Assembly (NCBI GenBank): GCA_950295325.1
Contig: OX485804.1
Coordinates: forward strand, 5,952,001 to 6,016,000
Length of the DNA stretch: 64,000 bases
Direction: 5' to 3'
Source of the DNA: Polytrichum commune
Taxonomy: Eukaryota; Streptophyta; Polytrichopsida; Polytrichales; Polytrichaceae
Both the position numbers and the translations under genes were made by a program. The notes beneath the pieces are model-generated. The model saw only the letters and a program-made list of their open reading frames with translations. It searched no databases and was not told the origin of the DNA. Shown here piece by piece: positions 44,529 through 56,230 of this stretch; positions within the stretch are counted from its first letter, which is position 1; the number at the start of each line of letters is the position of its first letter.

Positions 44529-45056
44529 GGTATTGGTGCTAGAGTACGTCACCTTCCAATTGCAGCCAAGGGAGGAATTTTCGTCTCATTGACAACACTT
44601 AGCAATTGGGACACTTCCCATCTCTCGGTTACATTTTTGTGTGCCACTAAACCATGGCGCCCACCCAGCTTCCAAATCTTTAAAGTTAATCTAACAACAC
44701 CAATAGCAGACCACAAAAGCAAATGGGAGAGTGACAAACTTATGGACGGATACTACGTTGTTGGAGTCATTGCCATTATGTGTTCATGATTTGGAATGAT
44801 AATCAACATCGTCTCCAAGGAGGATAACTCTTGCTACATCACAATTGGTGGCATCCCATAATGCACATGCCTAGATTTTCATCAAATTGTCTTCCATGAC
44901 TTTAAGAAATGAAAATGGGTATATTGCAAACACATGAACTATGAGTAGATATTTCTAGCCAAGGTGAATTACGACAACGACAAGTTCATCCATGCTCCAT
45001 ACTACAACGTGGTCATGCGACTACTTGAGCTTGTCGGTGTTATTGAATACAAGTAG
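44529..45056 (+). pseudogene. SWIM zinc-finger protein pseudogene, C-terminal part
   Basis: One continuous frame with four in-frame stops. It reads AKGGIFVSLTTLSNWDTSHL, KSKWESDKLMDGYYVVG, then CTCLDF, then KWVYCKHMNY, then VNYDNDKFIHAPYYNVVMRL and a final ELVGVIEYK stop. CxC...CKH is the SWIM zinc-finger signature, which is known from MULE transposases, FAR1-like factors and other plant proteins. The intact relatives I recall end in a similar FIHAP...VMRLLELAG tail. Stops at 44,787, 44,859, about 44,904 and 44,937 show that it is dead. The neighbouring foldback element is Mutator-like by duplication length, but I cannot show the two were ever one element. Confidence 0.65.
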
Positions 45057-45471
45057 TGATGTTAATAAAGTGTTCATCATAATGTTTCAAAATGTCAATT
45101 GATGACATTAATCATTTCTAATCTACTTTCGTTGCATGCAACAATGTTTTGGATTATTACAATAAAAATCAACAATTGACTAAATACTTTCTAGTAGTCC
45201 ATGGTAATAGGCCCCGTTATAATCTCAAATTTTAATATTTTAATATTATACAATTGAATAAAAGTAACAAATATCATACCAAATTTAGGTTTTTCTTAAT
45301 ATTCATGAAATTCACTTTATTTGACTTTATTGCTCACATGTTACTGCTCACCGCTCATCACTCATGTCTTAGCTTCCCTCATTAGTGGGCCACAATAATA
45401 GACATCAAATAGTTGGGATGCTTGCAAATGATTTGCACTATATTGTATTTGAATATCTACCTACCAAAAAA

Positions 45472-45502
<31 letters not shown>

Positions 45503-45805
45503 CACACACACACATTTTGACTACTTTTCATAACATAATGGAAACCTATAGGTGGGAGGTTTACCCCAAGATCTATAACCAAATAAAGATTCATCTACTC
45601 AAAGAAAAATAAAATGATGTGGGTTGCAAGGTTGCATGCTTACCTAATGCATGGTTGGGGCAAAACAACCTGTACACTGGTTCCTTGGAGGCAAGGGTTT
45701 AGGCATCCAACAAAGAACGAGTGTATGGGTTGGTTTGCCCAAATCCTAATGCATGGGGCCAAGGTATGTTGGCTCAGTCCACCTCTCATTGACCTAACAA
45801 ACCCA
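45057..45805. other. Spacer with microsatellite
   Basis: An A run (45,466-45,488) is followed by (CA)n (45,489-45,514). A block at 45,640-45,760 (CCTGTACACTGGTTCCTTGG, GCAAGGGTTTAGGCATC) recurs at 60,560-60,650. No gene. Confidence 0.6.
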
Positions 45806-46214
45806 CTACACTAAATAGGTAGATTAGTGTTAAATGAAGATTAGTGTTAGAGCCAATAGTTACCCAAAACACTAAATGTCACTTGAAAGTACAATTAGTG
45901 TTACAATTTCCTTGTCTTTATTTTGCATTGTCAAAGTTGAGTTCCATTAAGTTTAAATTTTGTAATATCAAATTCCTAGCATATTACATTTTCTATGAGG
46001 CTCACATATTCTACCTCCAATTCTTCATTTGAAGATCTACAAAAAATGTCATCTAACACTAAATGCGCTTTTGTAAATATTCAAAGTTACTAATTGGTAC
46101 AAATAGTGTTAGAGTTGACATTTAGTGTTCTAACACTATATATGAAGACAATTGACATTTAGCGTTTTTGTCGACTATTAGTGTTTCCAACACTAATCTA
46201 CCTATTTAGTGTAG
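45806..46214. mobile_element. MITE, CTACACTAAATAGGTAGATTAG family, copy E4
   Basis: Left CTACACTAAATAGGTAGATT and right AATCTACCTATTTAGTGTAG are a perfect inverted pair. The interior repeats TTAGTGTTA and ACACTAAATG motifs. It shares tips with E1-E3 but not their interior. Confidence 0.88.
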
Positions 46215-46631
46215 CTACCCCTTGAATACTTGCTACCTAGTTCTCAAGCTATGGAGTAGCCTTCCCCATTTGGAAAAGGGAGCATGCCCCATAAGCCTGT
46301 GTAACGTTATGCAATGGAGTTGTTCATTTGTTTCAAAAAGAAAGAAAGAAAAGAAGTCAACTTGAGTTATTAGAGCCTTGGAATCATAGGAAGCAAACGA
46401 ATTATACATATGGTAGCAAAACAAAATACATGGATGACCACTGCATGTGCACAAGACTAGGAGTAGAATGATATTTGCGTGGACCCAAAATTGGCTAATT
46501 GTTAAAGTGGTGGCCTGAAGCTGGATTCAATGATATGTTGTTGCAATCACACTACTTGGCATCACTTTTGTGTGCATTCTTATGCACAGTAGGATATCTT
46601 GATGCTCAGTTTAGGGGACTCGTCCATACAA
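46215..46631. other. Unassigned spacer
   Basis: No gene or repeat relative supported. Confidence 0.4.
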
Positions 46632-46955
46632 GTACACTAAATATGACATTTAGTGTTTGAGTATATTTAATGTTGTTACCACCCTACCCTGCTCAACACT
46701 AACTTTCAAATCCTTGACAATCAGTGGTAGAAGATACGCTAGAAGATACGTTGGAATCCTCCTTTTATCATTGTTACTTTATTTTCATATCCATACTAAC
46801 ACTAAATACAAACATATAACTTCCACATATTACCATAATTGATATTTAGTGTTTGAATTTACATTGAATGTTACTTACTTTCATAGGGTTATTAGCATTT
46901 AGTGTATGCGTTCCTATTTCGTGTATCAAACACTAAATATCATATTTAGTGTAGC
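46632..46955 (-). mobile_element. MITE, CTACACTAAAT family, copy E3
   Basis: Left GTACACTAAATATGACATTT and right AATATCATATTTAGTGTAG. The interior is the reverse of E1 and E2 (CCCTGCTCAACACTAAC). Confidence 0.87.
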
Positions 46956-47587
46956 GAGTTTGACTTACTTGCCTCTTTGGGGAAAATCTAAACAATTATT
47001 TACAAGAATTCACCGTTTTCCGATTCTCTACCTTAATGTTTCATCAATGAAAATTTTGAGCCTCTGGTTGTGGATTGAGCCTGACACTAAGATAGATGAA
47101 TGGACAGGTGTTCAGCGAGATTTGGGGTTGCATGGTTTTCGGGTGTGAATCTTATTCATTGTGCGTACACATAAATTTATTTACTTAGTTAATGCAATTA
47201 ACACATGCAACCTGGCATCATTAAGAGATCACTCATCCGAAGTTACAGCAGCTGTCAGTAAATTTGCTGCTTTCATGGCAACTCTGTTATTTACTATGAC
47301 CCTAAATTTACATTAAAATCTACTAAGCACCATGATTTTTCTAAGAAGTACTAGGTACTAAAACTATATGAAACAGCACCTAGTGGGTCCTGTACAGTAT
47401 ACTGTGTAATAATCTTCCACTTAAGTACGCATCCCGGTTAAGTGCGCAAATTTTTTTGACAAAAATTAGGGTTTGTATGTTATTGTTTGAACATGTCATG
47501 TAGAGTTATTTGCTGCGAATGCATCAATTTTCCATGTTTGACATTCAATGTCAATTTGTAAACGTCTCAAACGATCGTTGCAGTTAA
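46956..47587. other. Unassigned spacer
   Basis: Chance frames only (for example 46,906-47,148, which overlaps E3). No feature supported. Confidence 0.4.
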
Positions 47588-47591
47588 TTAA

Positions 47592-47902
47592 GGAAGAGGG
47601 GCACATTCCCGCTCGAATTTCAGATTGGCATGTTCATTGGGGAGTTATTAAGGGGGAATCAATCTTGGAAGATGTGCAAAGTACATTGGAAATTGGACCA
47701 ATTGGAATAATTAATTTTGGATTAATATTGAATTAGTTATGAATTTTAGAAGGAGAACTCATAGGGGTACCCAAAACCACTCACCCCAAAAATATACACC
47801 ATGATTACATAGAAATTTGAGGTATGAAGCTATAATGTACCTCTTGTTTGGATAGGTCTAGTGAGCGGTTTAAGGACCCGAGCGGGAATGTGCCCCTCTA
47901 CC
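47592..47902 (-). mobile_element. MITE, GGTAGAGGGG family, copy H2
   Basis: Reversed copy of H1: left GGAAGAGGGGCACATTCCCG, right CGGGAATGTGCCCCTCTACC, flanked by TTAA and TTAT. The TGTGCCC/GGGCACA variation within the tips is compensated on both ends, so each copy keeps its own self-complementary tips. Confidence 0.88.
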
Positions 47903-50272
47903 TTATACATCTATCCAACTTTCGTTTGAACATCGGAGCAAAGCAGTTGGTCGTCGATGTCGAGGGCAGTGTTGTATAGAGCTTCAAAGCCTTTGGAAGT
48001 CAGTAGCACTTTCAGATTCAGCAAGTGTCTCGATAGGTTGGATTCCGTCATCGATAGGCAGTTCTTCTTCTAAGGTTGTCGAAGCTTGTCCATCAACATC
48101 AAGCCTCATTGGGAAGGGGATCGAACAAATCCAACAGCTTTGTGAGTACCCTAACTTGTATTTTTCAGGGTTAAGCTAGATGGGTATTAAACGATTATTT
48201 TTTCCAACTAGCCCAATAGGGAACACTGGCGATATGAGTAAAGTACACACCTACCAACTAAGAGCGCACCAATGGCTTTGGTTCAAAGTACTTACTTAAG
48301 TGGGAGATTAGTGTAGCATGAAATTCTTCCATTCTCTTTATTATTTATGGAACTACACTGCAAATAATTACCTTACGTGAGAGTCATGCCTCGTGTTGTA
48401 GTACCACACGCATGGTTTCCTCCAATTAACTAACATGATGAGATAAGGTGGTCAAGATCGGGGTGCTAGCTAGGTTTCGGGTTTTTCCTTCCTTCTAACA
48501 AAACGGCTTTGGTTTCTATATATTTTATGCCAAATTACCATAATTTCGGTAGAATAATGCATGCACACTCACATAAAATTTCATGTCCTTGTTTGATTCA
48601 ATCTTCAACATCATTCAACCTTGAAATGCGGTTATGTTGATTTTAAGAAGTTGATTATGTCTCGCACATATTATTCAAATCCACTACTTGTATAATGGAG
48701 TCTCCCTTATTTGAGCATCAAAATATTTGACTTTGCATACGAATGCACACAAAACGGTTAATTTAATGACACCCAAAAGTGATCACAAGTGGTGTGAAAC
48801 AATACTTATCTGGCCAATCACTACAACCATCTTATCATTACAACCATCACTTTTATGATTAGACATTTAGGATCCACATTGGAATTATTCTACTCTAATC
48901 TAGTGCACTAGTAGCAATCATTCACCACATTCATTTTTCTACCTTAAATAGTTAGATGATGGTCTTTTTTTTTCTAAAGAAATAGGTTGCAATAATAATA
49001 CAAATAATTATTGGATTTATAGTTGCTTGTCGAAAACCCCACAGTACACAGTTTGTGCGCCCTAAACAAGGAATCCGAGAATAAAAGGAGACATTCTCTT
49101 GCCCGGTACCTAGTCCCACATAACAAAACCAAGGAGTTGAGTAATGTTATGAACCGATGCCAATGAATTGAAACCATGGAAACCACCTCGAAGTCAATGT
49201 TCAACAATATTATTACTTCACTCCAATGGTTGAAAATCTTCTTCAAAAAGGGAATTGAAACTCTTTTGACTTTAGTCATAAAGTACAAAGACTTACACTT
49301 AGGCGGGCAACGGGTTACCTCGTTGTGGGATTGTAACATGGCAAATGTTATAAAAAATAAGTTTAGGATGAGATCTCTCTACATAAGATTGCTAAACCTC
49401 ATGCTCCTTCACCCTTTATGAAATAAAAAGATGCAATGTGCCATGGGGACCTCATCACAACATTAATAATTAACCTTTCGCTTTTATTAAGAATCATAAC
49501 ACGCTTATTCCCAACCATTGAGCGAACAATTCTCATGCCTAGCATGAGGAAGCATGAGGCTTAGCAATTTTACGTACACTTTATTTTTATAACTAAGTCT
49601 TCAAATTTTACATAACAGTCTTCTATAGGACTGAAAATATTCCACACATTCAATCTAAACGTGAAGAATAGTTTGCGGAACGCTGCCAGTCCCACAGAAC
49701 ATTGTTACGGATCTGAGTAATATTTTGTGTACACTTAATACCAAAAACGTCATGATTAAAGTACTATACTAATGCTCCAATCCTTTCATTACACGAAACG
49801 TATGTTATCCTTAATTGGGAACTTTTGCTAGGATGATCGGTGCAAACATAGGTGTATTTTTCCTCGAGGGAGAATGTTTTTGTCTTAATAAATTTGGACT
49901 TTGGAGGAGCCGGAGGAGGAGGGTCACCTCGAAGTACGAGGATGAACACATGGGGTAACCTCTCATTGTGGGATTGCAACAAGCCATTATCTCATGCAAT
50001 ATATCTATCTATCATAGAACACACCAATAATAGGCTCGGGATACGGTCATTAAAATTGAAGCCCCCACCCGCCCCAGAAAATAGCTGCCCGAGAGGGCGC
50101 CTGCCCCTCTATTTGCGCCCGCCATAGAACTCCCTTGGGAACTCTAGGAACCCTATGGGAACTTTGAAAATCTCACGTAGATGCTCTCATATAATCATAT
50201 GAACAATCAACCCCTTCATCTTGCAAACATTGATTTTTCATATGTTGAAATTTCATCCGTTAGATTTTTATT
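47903..50272. repeat. Spacer with a diverged inverted-repeat family
   Basis: Two related blocks at 48,980-49,170 and 49,610-49,745 (each with CCCACA...GAGTAATGTTATG or GAGTAATATTTTG) also match 20,330-20,540. GCTAAACCTCATGCTCCTTC (49,389) is inverted at AAGCATGAGGCTTAGCAATT (49,552). GGGTTACCTCGTTGTGGGAT (49,310) is echoed at 49,954. These look like old foldback elements whose ends I cannot set. No gene. Confidence 0.5.
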
Positions 50273-50405
50273 TTTATTGGCTTTGTCTGTAGGACAGAGA
50301 CTGTGCATCAACTTCTTCGTTTCAAGAGCAAATTTCCTAACCACTTTGCGTTCACACTTGGACGTTACTTGTTCTTGTTATTTTTGGTCCACCTTATTTA
50401 ATGTG

Positions 50406-50442
<37 letters not shown>

Positions 50443-50700
50443 ATTGCTCCCTAAAATGTATTGAAAGAAATCTAGTTAACTATAGTTATTTTGGCAGTTC
50501 TTGATTATTCATTTAAAAAATTTCGAGTGATAAATGAGTAGCTTCAATCCTTGACCCGCATTTGAGAAGAAGGTGCCCAAAATCCAAGAAAGGTTTGGTA
50601 TAGTGAATAACCATGGATTGGCATGAGCAAAGTGGACAACTACAATTATAGTCTTTCATAGTAAAGGACAGAGCCTCACGGTTTTACCGTTTTCTTGTTT
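50273..50700 (+). mobile_element. Dispersed 420-bp element, copy J2, with (CT)n expansion
   Basis: Colinear with J1. The part corresponding to J1's TGCATGTTAACTATAGTTTA is replaced here by a (CT)n microsatellite (50,409-50,441). The 107-codon frame at 50,181-50,504 comes from repeat sequence. Confidence 0.85.
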
Positions 50701-50920
50701 ATTTTTATTTTATTTTTCAGACTGCCCGAGTTGTTTTGTAAACTGTAACATGGGGTGTTGCGAATGTATGGCCTGGATGTGGTCTACCCATGAAACCACA
50801 CCCTCCATTCAAAACGCCTCAGTGACATGGCACCCCCCCTTGCCCAAGCCTGAAATTCAAACACTTTCAAAAAGAAAGAAAGAAAGAAAGAAAGAAAGAG
50901 AGGCGATTTATGCATACTAC

Positions 50921-51267
50921 GGGCCACTTCACACATGAACCAAGTGTTGTGACCATGTATTTGTGGGGGTCCTTGACTCTCATCCAAAGGCTGTACCAAC
51001 TATTTAACGAACATGGTCAATTGGAATTTGCGCCAGGCCTACCTCTTGGAGATGGGTCTGATGCAGATTTTGGCAAACCATGAAACATTATTCATTATTT
51101 GTCGTGTAAGAATCCGTGCACACTCTTCATCCATGATAAGTTATGTGGGTACTTAGGCCTTCACCTTCTGGTGTGAAGTGCACTCAGATGGTCTCGGCCA
51201 TTATGACCAATGATAGGTTTTAGAATGCAATGGTCACATGCCTTCACTCTCATGTGTGAATTGGACC
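50921..51267 (-). mobile_element. Shortened relative of the GGGCCACTTCACAC MITE, copy B6
   Basis: Left GGGCCACTTCACACATGAAC and right TCTCATGTGTGAATTGGACC. At 347 bp it is about 160 bp shorter than B1-B5 and more diverged. No clean TAA duplication. Confidence 0.7.
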
Positions 51268-52577
51268 TTCAATCCCTAGGTCCCGCCACCCTTAAAGAAA
51301 ATTTGATCCAAGAATTAGCATCATAAACTCAGATTAGTCTACACTACCATGTGCAATTAGGTTGTTGCATGTTGAGATATTGGCCTTCCACAATATTGAA
51401 TATGTTAATTTATCAGAATAATAAAATATGATATTTTTTTCCCCTTGTTTCAACTATGGTTGCTATACGGATGAATTAAGAAAAGCTTATACTAACATGT
51501 GATTTGATTTTGACCCAAGGTAATTTGCATGGATAAAAAGGCAACCTATTTGCAAAGGCACCCTATTTGCACATGTCAATGTAGGGAGATTAAATTGGGA
51601 TGGTTCGGCCATGAATCTACATGGAATAGATTCTCACTAAATCCCATATGATGCTTGTCACAACTCCTAGCCCCCACAATGCAATCCAAATGATACATTA
51701 AATCTCATTTTTAGATGCAAGGTTTGTAGTGTCCATGTAGTCTACTAAAAAATAGACATGTGATATGGTCCAGTTCTGGGGTTGTAGAACACACTAAACC
51801 CACCGCATCCCGTTCCATAACATTATCCAGCCGAGTATGGAGGGTGGGTGGGTTCAAGAATCTATCAAGTAAAACTTAAAACTATCCCATGGTTATTCTC
51901 TTCGCTTAACAAATTTAGCCTGATAAACTCGGGTGGAGCATTGTCATTGATATATTATTAGAATGAATTGTTTGATAGCAACTGAATAATGTTATGTCTG
52001 TTTCATTAATTGGTCAAAAAATTTATTAGAAAGCTCGATGAATAATGAATATTGTGCACATGCATGATTTCAATTCGTGCTAGATTGCCATTTCAAGCCC
52101 GAAGGTTAGGGGTGTGTTTCCCGAACAAATACCGAGATTATATCACACTTGATTTGCGCTATTGCATCCGTAGTAAGCATAACTTCTTTTAAAGAAGAGT
52201 TCAAGATTAAAAAGAATCATGTGTGTTCAACAACGGTTAGAAATGTTTCATGTGTATTTGAGTCTAGGTCATTTATATGAGCTCAAATTTTATGTATACT
52301 TCATTTCACATATGCATCTTCCAATTCACATAACGCATGTGATGACTCACGGGCTAGTTTTAGCCAAAAGCTAATGCTACTTTTGATACCATTAGTAAAT
52401 ACGAAGTACTAATCTAAACCCATTGGACCGTTAACAATCAACTTTGTTTGTCCATAATAAATAAATAAAAATGGCATTGTTTGATACAACGGCCGGGGAG
52501 ATTATTGGGCACAATTGGTCAAGATCCTAGTGCTTCCAACAATTACATGTTGACGTTCTTGAGATTCTTTTAAAAGT
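51268..52577. other. Unassigned spacer, with part of repeat P near its end
   Basis: A reversed fragment of repeat P lies at 52,480-52,560 (GAGATTATTGGGCACAATTG, CAACAATTACATGTTGACG). Otherwise nothing was recognised. Confidence 0.45.
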
Positions 52578-53757
52578 TATCAGCAATTTTTCCGAGGTCT
52601 TGAATCTCAACTAGTTTGCCCATTGTTCAAGATTGAAGTCCTCATACGACCTTCATTTTGAAGGGCTATCAAATTTTAGCCCTCTGGTTGAAGTGCTGGT
52701 TCAAATCCAAGACGTCAATCCAAGAACGTAGAAATGAGATACAAAACTCATATTAAACTTGTGCATGAATTATATGGTACATATTTCTAGTACAATGTGA
52801 AGAATTAAGAATCAACCATCTAACTCCACTTCTTGTAGTGACAATGCCCTACGCTTGTTGGTTCTTGTGACGGGCATATTCTATTGAGGACTTCAAGTGA
52901 CGTCTTCATTTTCAATTTGGGGTTGCATTTTGAAGGGTTGTTTTGAGAATTATCAGCAATTTTTCTGAGGTTTTGAATCTCAACTAGTTTGCCCATTGTT
53001 CAAGATTGAAGCCCTCATATGAGCTTCATTTTGAAGGGCTATCACATTTCAACCCTCTAGTTGAAGTGCTGGTTCAAATCCAAGACGTCAATCCAAGAAC
53101 GTAGAAATGAGATACAAAACTCATATCAAACTTGTGCATGAATCATATGGTACATAATTCTAGTACAATGTGAAGAATTAAGAATCAACCATCTAACTCC
53201 ACTTCTTGTAGTGACAATGCCCGACGCTTGTTGGTTCTTGGGATAGGCATATTATATCGAGGACTTCAAGTGACGTCTTCATTTTCAATTTGGGGTTGCG
53301 TTTTGAAGGGTTGTTTTGAGAATTATCAGCAATTTTTCCGAGGTCTTGAATCTCAACTAGTTTGCCCATTGTTCAAGATTGGAGTCCTCATACGAGCTTC
53401 ATTTTGAAGGGCTATCAAATTTCAGCCCTCCAGTTGAAGTGCTGGTTCAAATCCAAGACGTCAATCCAAGAACGTAGAAATGAGATACAAAACTCATATC
53501 AAACTTGTGCATGAATCATATGGTACATAATTCTAGTACAATGTGAAGAATTAAGAATCAACCATCTAACTCCACTTCTTGTAGTGACAGTGCCCTACGC
53601 TTGTTGGTTCTTGTGACGGGCATATTCTATTGAGGACTTCAAGTGACGTCTTCATTTTCAATTTGGGGTTGCGTTGTGAAGGGTTGTTTTGAGAGAGGTA
53701 TATTTTGAAGGGCCAAATCGCATTTGAAGGGCATTGAAGGCTTCAATCTCGAGCACT
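52578..53757. repeat. 373-bp tandem array, three units, amplifying MITE G together with its flank
   Basis: Units begin TATCAGCAATTTTTC at 52,578, 52,951 and 53,324, exactly 373 bp apart. Each unit is about 47 bp of non-element flank plus most of MITE G (starting GTTCAAGATTG). Only the last unit continues to the proper right end (CTTCAATCTC GAGCAC at 53,757). So the amplification happened after insertion, at a junction between the flank and a point inside the element. Confidence 0.9.
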
Positions 53758-54080
53758 GGGTTCGACTGTAACTAGCGGTCCATTGGCTTGAAATGAAATT
53801 TGGCAGTGATGATAAGAGAGAATGTTCCAACGACTTCAAGTGCATTCGGTCCCTGTCAGAATTTACTGACCCAAAAGTGTGATGGCCAAACACTATAGCC
53901 GCCTCGATGGCCAAAATAGGGTTTTAACTTATGCTATAATGTCCACCATAGTAGTACCGCAAGTATAATAAGGTACATGTTTTATTACAAGCTAGCTAGG
54001 AGACAAACTTGGCTTCTTTATAGAAAGCAAAAAAAAATCCACATGAGGCCCATCATAATCCGGTGCCAACAATGAAATAA
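53758..54080. other. Unassigned spacer
   Basis: No feature beyond chance frames. Confidence 0.4.
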
Positions 54081-54602
54081 GGGTTGCTTCACACTATAGC
54101 CGTCCAAGTCGAGAGGCCGTGGGATTGAATGGCCAAACTTTGTTGAGAGTGTAAAGAAATGGGCTGAAAATACATAGCCAATAAGATATAGGAATCGGAG
54201 CTTTCAGCTGGGCATAGTGTGAAGCTTCCAAAGGCCAAAGTCCAAGCTCCAAGCCTTTGGCCATGAACTCCCACGGCCTCTTGACTTGGATGGCCATAGT
54301 GTGAAGCTTCCAAAAGCTGAGCCCAAAGTCCAAAGATCTTGTCGACGATTGATTTTTTTAATGGAAAAAATTGACGTCCTCTCGACCATAATTTGGGTTT
54401 CCATTCCTGTCAGACCCAAACTTCCTTCGAGAGTCTGTCGTCTTGGTTAAAAAGTATTGCCGTGTAGGCATTTTGGAGGGCGACAGCCTTCGGACTTTGG
54501 CCTCTAGTGTGAAGGGTCGAGAGGCTGAATTCTTGGTTCCTTGTGATCTGATTGGTGGAAATCGATGGCCTCTCGACCTTTGGCCATAGTGTGAAGTGGC
54601 CC
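54081..54602. mobile_element. PIF/Harbinger-like MITE K with internal repeats of its own end
   Basis: Left GGGTTGCTTCACACTATAGC and right GCCATAGTGTGAAGTGGCCC, flanked by TAA on both sides (54,078-54,080 and 54,603-54,605). The motif CATAGTGTGAAGCTTCCAAA occurs twice inside (about 54,217 and 54,294) and TAGTGTGAAGGGTCGAGAGG once. The element therefore carries extra copies of its terminal sequence. The four minus-strand frames of 71-92 codons here are element sequence. Confidence 0.88.
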
Positions 54603-54654
54603 TAAGAGACATGAAACAATTAACAAGGAGAAGCAATTGCTACCGTAGTTACAT

Positions 54655-54850
54655 ATGAACCGGTTGAGTTAGAGAAATAACCGGTTGAAGTTCTTCAAGA
54701 CTTCAATAACATTATTGATGGTTTTGGAGGAGTTTTGAGAACATACCTCAAATTAATGAAGTAAAACCCGACAAATGTCAACATGTAACTAATTGGACTT
54801 GGAAAACACTAGGATCTCAATCAATTATCCCCAAAAACCTCCCTGGCATG
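54655..54850 (+). repeat. Dispersed repeat P5
   Basis: GAACCGGTTGAGTTAGAGAA, ACATGTAACTAATTGGACTT and ATCTCAATCAATTATCCCCA, colinear with P1-P3. Confidence 0.7.
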
Positions 54851-55110
54851 AAAGACACCTTCCTTGGAGGGGAGGTGGACTAATTTACGATAAAACTAGT
54901 TGCTAATGTATTTAGTGACTAATTCCACACCCTAAATGTAGTACACCGTATACATTTAGGGTGTGATGGTTCCTTCCCCTAAATGTGTCACAATGCTACG
55001 TAAAGGGCAAGAGACAAGAGACCACCCACCAAGGACAACCCCAAAACCACCAAGCAACTAGTCACACCCTAAGGATTAGGACTTTAATGGTTCCAACTAA
55101 TCGTAAGGCA
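54851..55110. other. Unassigned spacer
   Basis: No feature supported. Confidence 0.4.
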
Positions 55111-55470
55111 TGTGGGTGTGACTAGGTTCTTTTTTCATGTTCTCCAACTTCTACCAATTAGATTTTACACATTGAGACTTATATTGCATTAGCAAACCTA
55201 CGATGAAGCATCGTCAAAAATCATATTGACAATCAAACCTCCCTTCATTTAGTTATGCTTATCGGAAGTTCATGTTTGTAGACTTCTTAACTGGACACAT
55301 AGGTCCTCCCACTTGTGTTTACCATTGAGTGTGGAGTACGCAGTTGATTGAAACATGGAGACATGATCCAATTTCTTTCAAGAATGTGTCTTTGTTATGT
55401 TGACCTAATTAGTTACCACACCAATCAAAATATAAGTGTACATTAAGAAAAATAACCAAATAACACTTGC
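55111..55470 (-). mobile_element. Inverted-repeat MITE, copy M5 (reversed relative of M2)
   Basis: TGTGGGTGTGACTAGGTTCT at the left and AAAATAACCAAATAACACTT at the right. The interior CATGTTCTCCAACTTCTACC and CTTAACTGGACACATAGGTC are the reverse-order blocks of M2. Confidence 0.72.
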
Positions 55471-55489
55471 ATACCTTAGGATCATTGCA

Positions 55490-56230
55490 TTGATTAAGGG
55501 CCCCTCTTACATGCCATCAACGATCGAAGGCCTCCACAAGCCCCTCTTTTGCGATCAGCCAAATCTTGATGTATTCGAGAACACTCGCCCAAGCTCTCTC
55601 ATCCTAGACATGGTACTCTACCTTGTTAGCTTAATATGCCAAGGACTTTGGCTTAAAACCATGTCATTATGCTCAATTGAATAGTCCAAAGAGTGATGCC
55701 ATGAAGAAGGTGCAAGATTTCAAACCGATTTTTGAATCTTATTTCAAAATTCCCTCATCAAAAGGGTCGTACTTCTATTGTAGGTTAAGTTCCTCGTTTA
55801 TCCGGGCTCCACTTCATTTCATCATGATATAGTGAGTCCAACTTCACACTCTCTTAGCTTGAATGCAATCCCACATTTCAAAATGCGTGTTGAATGAATT
55901 CACTTGTGTGAGCAAAGCAACAACAACAACAAATACATCAAAATAAATAAAAATGAAATCCACACACATACACACACTCTAAGTGGGGGTAGTGTTTAGA
56001 GAGAGCTTTGTACCAAGGGAACTCTTGAGCATATTAGAGCCAACATGCTCAAATTCATGCCGGTTGACACACTGATGTTCATTTCTCTTTTGTTATCCTT
56101 GTACTTAGAGAGCATGACACGCCATTGATTCACCTCAAGAGCTTGGTGCCAAATAGACCAGATGAAAACACCCTTCTTGCCAAAGATCTTTTGGGATCCC
56201 ACACATTAGACCATCACGAAAGCCATAGTT
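55490..56230 (-). pseudogene. LINE reverse-transcriptase tail (zf-RVT region), decayed copy N2
   Basis: On the minus strand the piece GVFIWSIWHQALEVNQWRVM (about 56,160) matches VAFMWSIRYKVVVVNEWRAC in the copy at 61.5-62.3 kb. Downstream, SWHHSLDYSIEHNDMVLSQS corresponds to that copy's HLDRGITHWTIWIECNDNVF. This order, a WxxW...RARI-like segment, a cysteine region and a 'WTIWIERND'-like segment, is typical of plant non-LTR retrotransposon C-termini. Frameshifts and stops are frequent. The cysteines are not readable in this copy. Confidence 0.6.

Noticed and set aside
54089-54636. Four overlapping minus-strand frames of 71-92 codons
   Set aside because: All lie in MITE K. Several frames open at once over the same bases reflects repeat composition, not coding.
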